A stretch of 64,000 bases of DNA from Setoptus koraiensis (Eukaryota > Arthropoda): positions 17,050,001 through 17,114,000 of the forward strand of contig CM106585.1 in assembly GCA_048013815.1 (NCBI GenBank). Direction: 5' to 3'. Every line of letters starts with the position of its first letter. Position 1 is the first letter of the stretch. The notes below the pieces were generated by a model. It made no database searches, was not told where the DNA came from, and saw nothing but the letters and a program-made list of their open reading frames with translations. This document shows, piece by piece, positions 55,988 through 64,000 of this stretch. The translations under genes were made by a program, and so were the position numbers.

Positions 55988-57069
55988 AGTGAGCGAGTGT
56001 GTGTGTGTGTGTCACTTGTAACTTGCGACTTGAACGGTACCGATGGCTGGTCGATAATGAAATGGTTGCAGCGGCTGCCGTCAACTTACATAGTCGCTTG
56101 CAAGCGCGCACTCTGTCTGCTGGCAACGCACACACACACACTGTGCGACAGTGCGAGCCAGTTAGCGAGTCACTCGCATTTAGCGAATGCCCGTTTCTTG
56201 TCCGCTCTGCGCATGCTCAGTGCGCGTGCTCAGACTGTGGCGCGCACTGTGTGTGCCTTGTCGCAAGCGTTGTCAGTGTTGGCGTATTGTGTGACACCCT
56301 TTATCCAGCCAGCAGCCAGCAGCCAGCAGCCAGCCAGCCAGCGAACCGACGGCGACCGACGACGAATGACGCGTCTCTCTTAATTAGCTGCTGCCACTAA
56401 CTCACATTGGCAGCCAGCAGCAGCCAGCGAACAACTTGAACAACTTGCACTGCGAGCACCGCACAACAAGGCTCGCTGAACAGGCCGCGCACAACCGAGC
56501 AACAGTGTGCGCTTGCAACACAGCCAAGCCGACACAGGCAGCGTGGCCCGCTGGGCCAATTATTCGATTGGCGGCGGTCTGTGCAGCGCTAGCACTACTA
56601 GTCTAGTGGTGCGTGTGCAAGTGCCTGTTGTCGCCGTGTGCGCGCCGAGTGTGCGCTCCAGACACACGCTGCCACTAGCAGCTAGTTACTGGCAGCTAGT
56701 TACTGGCGGCTAGTACGTACTAAAAGTGCTATAGTCGCATGGGCTGCCAGTTCCGAGACACTGGAACTTGTGGCTTGCGACGCAAGCGGCCAACGTGCTG
56801 CCTGCTTGTCGCCGCGCGCAGCACACACATGCCGCGCTCCACGTTGCACCGCGTTCGACAGACGCGTTCGAATTTCGGTGCTGTCGCTCGTCGATATAAT
56901 CATACAACATTATTTATGCACGCTCTACGCTGGCGCTGATGGCGGCTCTTACTCTTGTTAAGCGGCGGCTGTTTGGCGTCGTCGACTCGACCACGTCGAG
57001 TGCGGCCTTGGTCGCAGCGGCGGTTGCAACCTCTTGCAACTTGTGCAAAGTGTGTCAACTGTGTCAATT

Positions 57070-57234
57070 GTGCCGACGCTGCCGCTGGTGCCGACTGTGC
57101 CGCTGGTGCCGAATGTGCCGCTGGTGCCGATTGTGCCGCTGGTGCCGGTAGTGCCGACTGTGCCAGTGGTGCAAGTGGTGCAAATGGTGCAAATGGTGCA
57201 AGTGTGCCGGTGGTGCCGGTGGTGCCGGCGGTGC
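57070..57234. repeat. Tandem array, 9/18-nt unit (GTGCCGCTG / GTGCAAATG)
   Basis: About eighteen 9-nt units in blocks: alternating GTGCCGCTG and GTGCCGACT-like, then GTGCAAGTG/GTGCAAATG, then GTGCCGGTG. Confidence 0.92.
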
Positions 57235-58448
57235 AGCCACAAGTCGCCTCGGCCGCGTGTCTCGACCCGCCAGTGTCGAGACTCGAGAGTGGCCCGGTCG
57301 CAATGTGACTGGCGATGCAGGGGCCGCAGCGCAGGGCGATGGGCAGCGGTGCAGGTCGCTAGGCCGCCTAACTTCAAGTTTTGGGCGGCCGCTTTTAACC
57401 AGTCTCAACCGTTGAGACTCACAACGTTGTCACGTTTACAACGTGCGCGACCGCAGTCACCGGGAAGCGAAGCGGTCATAACAGACTGTTACATTAACAG
57501 TGTTACGCGGCCACGTGGGCCGCGTCTCGTGGCTCCTCCGGTCGACTGGCGTGCCCGGCACACTGTTGCTATGTCGGCGTGCAACGACCGAAACACGCCC
57601 CCCTGCCTACGCTCGCGGCTCGCCCTAGCCTCCCAAAATGGGACAGGAAGTGGCGGGAAATCGGGCACGGGGCACGGAAATATCCCCATTTTCAAATCAA
57701 TTTACTACAGTGTTTTGTTGCACTTGTAAACGCGTCTCTCATCACACTGTATACACTGTACTGTATAAACTGTATATGAACTGGCGCGGTCGTAGGCAAG
57801 GGATTATCCGCGGGGTCGACAGCCAGCCAACAGAAGAGACAACAACAAAAGCACGACCCAGCCAGACCAGCAACAGGCGAGGTCGCTCAAGGACAAGCAA
57901 CAGATATTAGCATATATTGGGGATATTTATTATCATTATTAATATTATTATTATTTGCGAGTGTTCGCGAGGACGGCATTGTGAGGAGGACGGGAATAAG
58001 TTATTCGGAATAAGGGTTGAGATTAACAGGCAAACGGGCAGCAGTCGATCGATAGACGACCATCACTATAAAGTGCTCAAAATAAAGATGCGAACGTAGA
58101 TAGAGCCGCGGACGGCCGGACAGATGAGCCAGCAAGATTACAGGTCGGACAGTGACATGTGTTGTAGTTAAGTGCACGCCGTGTCACACACCTAAGACAA
58201 CTGGCGCCACCATTGCAGGCAACGTGCGTCCTCCGGCAAACATTTTAAACTGTTTAAACTGATCTCATAAGCCCAATAACAGCAATAGATTATAATTGTT
58301 GTTGTGTGGTTGTTACTCTCCAACAACCGCCCCGTAAAAGTACACACAGCAACAACAACTGAAAGTTAAATATTATCATCGGTTGCAACGCCGCCGCCGC
58401 CGCATTATTATTATTTACCCAAACCTATTTACCTGTCCGGCCAGCGAC

Positions 58449-58488
<40 letters not shown>
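58449..58488. repeat. (CA)n microsatellite
   Basis: About twenty uninterrupted CA dinucleotides. Confidence 0.97.
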
Positions 58489-58493
<5 letters not shown>

Positions 58494-61400
58494 AATGGCA
58501 TTGTGATGATGCCTGCCGGTAGCCAGCGCACGCTAGATTGTATTATTTGATAGATATCAATTATTGGAGTTGCATCGTTACTACTGCTATTAATATTATC
58601 GTTACAATCATTGTCACATGGACATTTAAATGGCTTTATTAGTGCACGCTAGTCACGCCAGAGTGAATCAGGTCCCGATCGGCAGGCCGAAACAATCAAT
58701 TTGAACTAACTAAACCGAAGAGCCCACCAGTCAACAGCCGACAAGCGCCCGACAGACAAAGGGATCTCAAATGAATCCAAATCAACTGCTCTGGCCAGTC
58801 AGCCGAGCAAGTGTCAACTGTGTGTGTGTGTTGTTGCCCAAGTCGGCTCCAATGGTGGTGATGATAAATTACCTTAGTCTTGTTGCCTTGCATGTGTGCT
58901 ATCATGTTGCCCAACTGTTGCTTGCTGCCAACAGCCAGTAACAGTGTGTTCTGGTTCTCCATCTTTGCCTCTCATGGCCTGTGGCTCGGCGTGGTGCTAA
59001 TTAATTACTTAATTGAAGTCTGTCATCGTAATTGTACTATTTACAAACAAACAAACACTTATTTACGTATTAGTTTTGTGTGTGTGTGTGTGTGTGTGCG
59101 CTATGTATGCCTGTCAATTTAGCGGACATGACATCCATCAAATGTGGAGGAGAGTTATAAAGTTATCATGTTTGTTGTTTCCGTGTCTTGTTTGTCGTCG
59201 ACACTACCCACTACCGCTAACAATTGCCGCGCATTTCAGCAGACAACACCTACACCGCCGGTTAGCGCCAACAACTGAGTGTATGACATCCGTTGCCGGC
59301 TCTAAATTAATGGTCACTTGCTGCCGGCGCATCCAATGGACACACAAACGTATTGGACATACAAACACGAGATGGCTTGATAGACGCACACACTGAGATG
59401 CCTATGACTTTAACTGGACTCTTTTATTCTCATAATATCATCATTTATATTGCTGCTGGTATCATTGTTTTGCTTTTGTTGCAAGCCAGTGACCATCAAT
59501 ACGAGACTAGGCCCATGGCGTTGGCTAGTTAACAAGTGCCGCCGTTAACAACAGCAATCGAATCCCACAACAACACTACGTCTACCGGTACATCGCGCTA
59601 GCCATAGTGTCATATGGCCACAGTGGCATATGTGACACACACACACACACACTCAATTTACTTTAGCCAGGCCTGCCTGTTGCGACATTACTTGCATTGG
59701 TTGCTTGATTATGCGAGTCGGGAATTAAATTTATCACCATCATAAGCTCATCATCGCGTAGCTGTGTGCGCCATCTTGGGACAGTATGGGCATGACATTA
59801 TTGCATCATGTATGTTATGTAATCAAGGTGAGCGTCGCTGTTGTTGTCACGCTCACAATTATGACAACTATGACTAACTGGCACATTGACTTGTTGGTGT
59901 TGCTGTTGTTACATAATGTTAATGCCATTGTTGTCAGTGTGTGTGTATGTGCGTTGTTGTGTCATATCTGATGGAACAAAACAGCAACAACAGCGGCACC
60001 AACAACAACAGCAAACAGGGCCGTCACTACCAGTGTGTGTTGGTGTTCTATTACCGACAATGTTGTGCCATATGTCTTGCATATAGCAGGCTAACATGGA
60101 CTAGTGTAGATGTGTGTACAAATGGAGAGATTGTGGCTGCGATTTGACAGTAGCAACAATGTTTGGTTTGAAAACTCAAAAACGAACTCGGCTTGACGCT
60201 GGCTAATCGTGTGTCCTCTCGTTGTTGGTCGTGGTCATATGCAAATACGGCGCAAGATAGAGGCAAACATGTCAAATTCAGTGAGATATTCTCCTTGTTC
60301 CGTTGTATAGTCGTCGTTTGCATTGTCGTTGCATATTGTCAGCATATGTTTGTTTTATTATATTTTCGTCGCTCTCTGTGTCGTGTCTTGTCTATGTCCT
60401 GCATAATACAGTCTAAAGTCTACCATAATGTGCCATATCCCTTGCATTGTGGCGCCCAATAAAACCTCTCTGCCGGCGCCGTTGTTGTTGCTGTTGTCGC
60501 CGTTGTTGCCGCTGTCGTTGGCGTGTATGGCGCTGATGCTGCTGGCGCTGCTGTTGCAGCCACCGACTTACAATATTACATAAGCTTATTAACTGCCAAG
60601 GGAGCCATTAGACACAAGAGATGAGACATGGGCACACACTCACATACGCGCAAATAGTGAGGCATCAGACACAAGAGATAAGACATTAGACTAACGAAAT
60701 GTCATTCCACTAGCGCCGCCGCCGCTGCTGCCAGTTGATGCCGGCTGCCGGCTGGCTGCTAGCGACGAATCATGAATCATGATGATACTCATATATCCAA
60801 CTTATCCATTTCGCCTCCCGCCTATATGCAGCAATGGCTGGCACTAGCATTAGCAGTGGCGCTGGTGGTTGTTGTTGTTGATGGTGACAGCGAGAATATG
60901 AAACAAAACAACAATCATTCGACAGCGTGAGCAAACGAACAGAACGAAACGGAACGAAGCGAATGAACAAGCGAGCGGGAGGCGGACGGACGGACGGACG
61001 AGCGAGCGAGCGAGCAAAAGAACGCAACAACGAACGAAGCAAAGAACCGACAACGAACGAAGCAAAGACGAACGGCAAGCAACATGTACGATGACAGGCA
61101 ACGGCATGGTCTGACTGGCAGCAACAAATGCTCGATTCTTGGCTTGGCTTCGAACGTTCGCTGCGGCTGTTCGCTTCTTTCAAATTTGTTGCTTCTTGTT
61201 GGCTTGTTGTTTGCATGGGAGCGAGCGTTTCGTTGAAAATGTCACACACACACACACACACACACGGACCTGGCCACATTGGAATGACACTAGATGTGTC
61301 AGCTTCTAGTGACTATAGGCAACGGAACAGGCAACAAACGGCACCAGAGACACATGAAGCGAGCTGACAAAATGGCAAAGAGTGGCGACTTGCGAATACT

Positions 61401-62068
61401 CGCCGTTGTGGTGCAACCCAACGAGCGGCTCCAACAATGACAATTGTTTGTCTTGCGCCCCCGCGTACCTGAATGCGTCGGCGAATATATTATTGCGTGG
61501 CGACTTGTTGAAAGGTGCCTGCTGCATTCGATCACGATGCAACATGGCAACTGTGGCCCACAATTGTCAGACTGAACATCAAGAGCCTCGTGGCAAGTAC
61601 AAAAAGCATCTAGGGCGTCCAGTTGCTAATTGGCTCGTTGGCCAAAGCGGACAAGTGGCAACATGGGCCGTTTACACTGTTTGCGGCCAGTGCGTCGGCC
61701 ATTGTCTAGTTAGCGCGCCAATATATTTTGGCACTTTGAGCATGCGGCGGACATAGAGACATGGAGACTTGGAGTGAGTAAAAGTGAACAGTGAGCAGTG
61801 ACTCAAATGTCAATTAAACAACAAAAATTTAATGTGTCTCAACGGCAGCAATTATGTGACAAGTTGGCTCAGCCTAGGCCAGTGTCAGCATTTGTGAGGC
61901 TATTCGAGGCATGTGCCCATTGATTGCTGAGTTTATTGGGATTCACTTGATACTGTCGAGCCGACTGCCGATTGCCGACTGCCGACTGGTGCTGTGTCTG
62001 CAGATAGCATCATGTAGCCGCAACAGTGGCACCAGTGGTGCCGACACTAAACAGAGGACGCTCGTATC

Positions 62069-62179
62069 GGGATATGTGGGCATATATGGGGATGTGCGGG
62101 GATATATGGGGATGTGCGGGGATATATGGGGATGTGCGGGGCTATATGGAGATGCGTGGGGATATGTGGGGATGTGCGG
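62069..62179. repeat. Tandem array, 20-nt unit (GGGATATATGGGGATGTGCG)
   Basis: Five to six copies with few changes. Each unit carries G runs of three to four, with all the G runs on the plus strand. Confidence 0.93.
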
Positions 62180-64000
62180 AGTAGAGAGCGATAATTTACA
62201 ACTGTTGACTAATGATGTCAGCCGTTTCGGCCAAATCAATGGGCGCACTCAGCATGTGCCAGCATATGCCACCATTGATGGCAGCCTAATCGCATGGCGT
62301 CATCATGATCACATCCGCGTTTTGTCACTTGTTATGGGTCTTGCCATGTCTCCTTGGCGCGTTTGACAAGCTCAACAATGCTCACAATCTCTTTGCATCC
62401 CTGTGACTCGGCGTTTGTCTGGGCGCTTGTCTCGGCGCTTGTGCCAACGCTTGCATGTTCATATGAGTATGAGTTGTTAATTTGTGTTGGCCATATTGGC
62501 CATAATACAACCTAATGGCCACACAACTTAATATGACTCACAATCGTGCCAGCCAAGCCACTTGCCGAGCGCCACTCAATTAGTGCAAACACTGACAGCA
62601 CATGTTCACTATTCATCAACTGGCAATTAGTGACTGCATTGTGTCACATTGACCATCCAATAATCAATACAACCATTAATTGATATAATAATTGATCATT
62701 GTTTCAACGTGTGTTACGTAATGGGGACTATTGTATCAGTGATAAAGTTGGTTAGTTCACTAGTGTTTTATTAAGTGACACCAAGTGATTTTTGACTGTC
62801 ATACTTTGACTGTGTCTGGCAGAGGCGATGGTCACTCGCAAGTTGTGTGAGTCACAACAGCAGCAGCAACCACAGCACACTGTTCACTTGGCCACGTATC
62901 TATCATATATAATGATATGATTGTGCAAACACACACTCTTAGAAACAATTGCACAATTTGCATAATTACATCGACTTGCGCGCGATACAAGCGGCCAAGA
63001 AATGAGATGAGATGAGATCAAGTCGAGTGACATTGTTGCCAGCACAGTGGGGAGATGTCACTCAACCATGTGACTGAATCACTGACAGTGCACGACAGCG
63101 GAGCCTCTAATGGAGAGCATTGTTATGTATTATTATTAGTATTATTAGAGTTGTCTGTGGCCATTCAACTCTGCATGCATTACACTCTGTCATATGCATA
63201 AAAGCATATGCTTGTAATATGGTTATAATGCAAGATTATATTAAATATTATGTAAGATGATTGGGGCTAATTTCATTTTCATTGTGTCTCTGTTGTGTAG
63301 TTCTTGTACTGTTCATTGTACTGTAATATTGTGTATGATTGTGCGACAAGCATGACAAGACAACAGCCCAAGTTGCCAGCTCTTTTCGCATTGTCAAACG
63401 AGCCTTTTGCGATGCTGATCAAGCAGTAATCAAGTATTGTTGTATCATGACTCCACTTGCAGCACTGTTATATCATAAATGATGATAACAGATGAATATT
63501 TAGTTGTTGCTATATCAGCTGATTATACTCACTACGTGCACTATAATTGCTGCCTTTGACCCACCAATATCCTCGATTATGTTAGTTGTGTGTTAGTTGC
63601 GCGCACAATTTATTTAGTTACAATTAATTAAAAATTGCAATTACAATTAGTTGTCATTACAATTGGTTGTAATTGAAAACGCGATATGTGACATCATTTC
63701 AATCGCATCGTAACGGCCACTTGGCAATCGTTTGGCACACTCCCTGTCGATGTAATCGCCCTGTAAGCGAACTGTGTTTGAGCCCGTTATAATGCATAAT
63801 CATCAACACATATAATACAAATCATCAGTATAATCGATGGTTGTTCGCTGACAAAAAGCCACGCTGACAACAGAGCAGCAGCAATCATTCAATCATTGGC
63901 TCTCTACTAACACTAACACTAACAATGGCACATGCAACATGCTCGTACCAGCTCGTAGTAGCGATCATAATCAATGCATCTCTTTATGTAATTATAATTA

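Larger units (their letters stand above)
55988..64000. other. 8-kb region without a recognised gene
   Basis: Upstream side of the TGIF gene. I found no domain, homeobox, tRNA or transposase in it. It holds CA/GT microsatellites (58449-58488, 59638-59652, 61243-61264), a 9/18-nt array (57070-57234), a 20-nt G-rich array (62069-62179) and short GTT/GCT runs (60478-60560). The open frames of 60-230 codons here are repeat translations or lack motifs. Confidence 0.5.

Noticed and set aside
61382-61756. 124-codon Cys-containing open frame
   Set aside because: No signal peptide or known Cys pattern; its composition matches the surroundings, and the antisense frames are also open.
1-64000. Hox-cluster microRNA (mir-10) and tRNA genes
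   Set aside because: I looked for the mir-10 mature sequence and for tRNA T-loop motifs by eye and saw none; a scan program could still find some.
1-64000. Retrovirus-like, Polinton or LINE elements
   Set aside because: No reverse transcriptase, integrase, capsid or polymerase motif was recognised in any frame, and no long terminal repeats were seen.

Overview
This is animal nuclear DNA, almost certainly from an arthropod. It carries introns with GT-AG ends, AATAAA poly(A) signals, CAG/CAA-rich coding tracts, many microsatellites, and a clear Hox1/labial gene with the YKWM hexapeptide and a labial-type homeodomain. Very short introns (42 to 235 nt, apart from the giant labial intron) and Gln/Asn/His-rich insertions would suit a mite or other chelicerate, but nothing here proves that.

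Left half (1 to about 26.5 kb) is gene-dense and mostly AT-rich. In order: the 3' part of a lysosomal alpha-mannosidase (+); an unrecognised secreted Gln-rich protein (-); nucleoporin Nup98-96 (-); RNA polymerase I subunit RPA12 (+), divergent from Nup98; an SLC34 sodium/phosphate cotransporter (-, 3 exons); a gene derived from a MULE transposase with C2H2 fingers and a SWIM finger (-, 2 exons); a free-standing Utp12-domain protein (+); a small hypothetical gene (-); ribosomal protein L4 (-, 4 exons) with a U18-like box C/D snoRNA in its last intron; and the mitochondrial glycine carrier SLC25A38 (-, 2 exons). RPA12, the Utp12 protein, RPL4 and U18 all serve ribosome production and lie within 12 kb.

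Middle (26.5 to 52 kb) is dominated by labial (-). Exon 1 (51813-49812) encodes a huge His/Gln-rich N-terminus and YKWM. Exon 2 (49658-49031) encodes most of the homeodomain. A 19,088-nt intron then splits the codon for homeodomain Trp48, and exon 3 (29942-29639) holds the rest. The intron is visibly richer in G+C and CpG than the left half. It has no supportable gene but contains about twenty unrelated short tandem arrays with units of 7 to 36 nt.

Right part (52 to 64 kb): a broken fragment of the YME1L i-AAA protease gene (-), a 36-nt-arm inverted repeat beside its broken end, the RING-H2 protein RNF7/Roc2 (+), a TGIF-type TALE homeobox gene (-), and then 8 kb with simple repeats and no recognisable gene. 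labial therefore has non-Hox neighbours on both sides, and no second Hox gene is visible.

No complete mobile element, tRNA, rRNA or CRISPR array was recognised. Exon limits were placed by hand from splice consensus and protein similarity recalled from memory; no database was searched.
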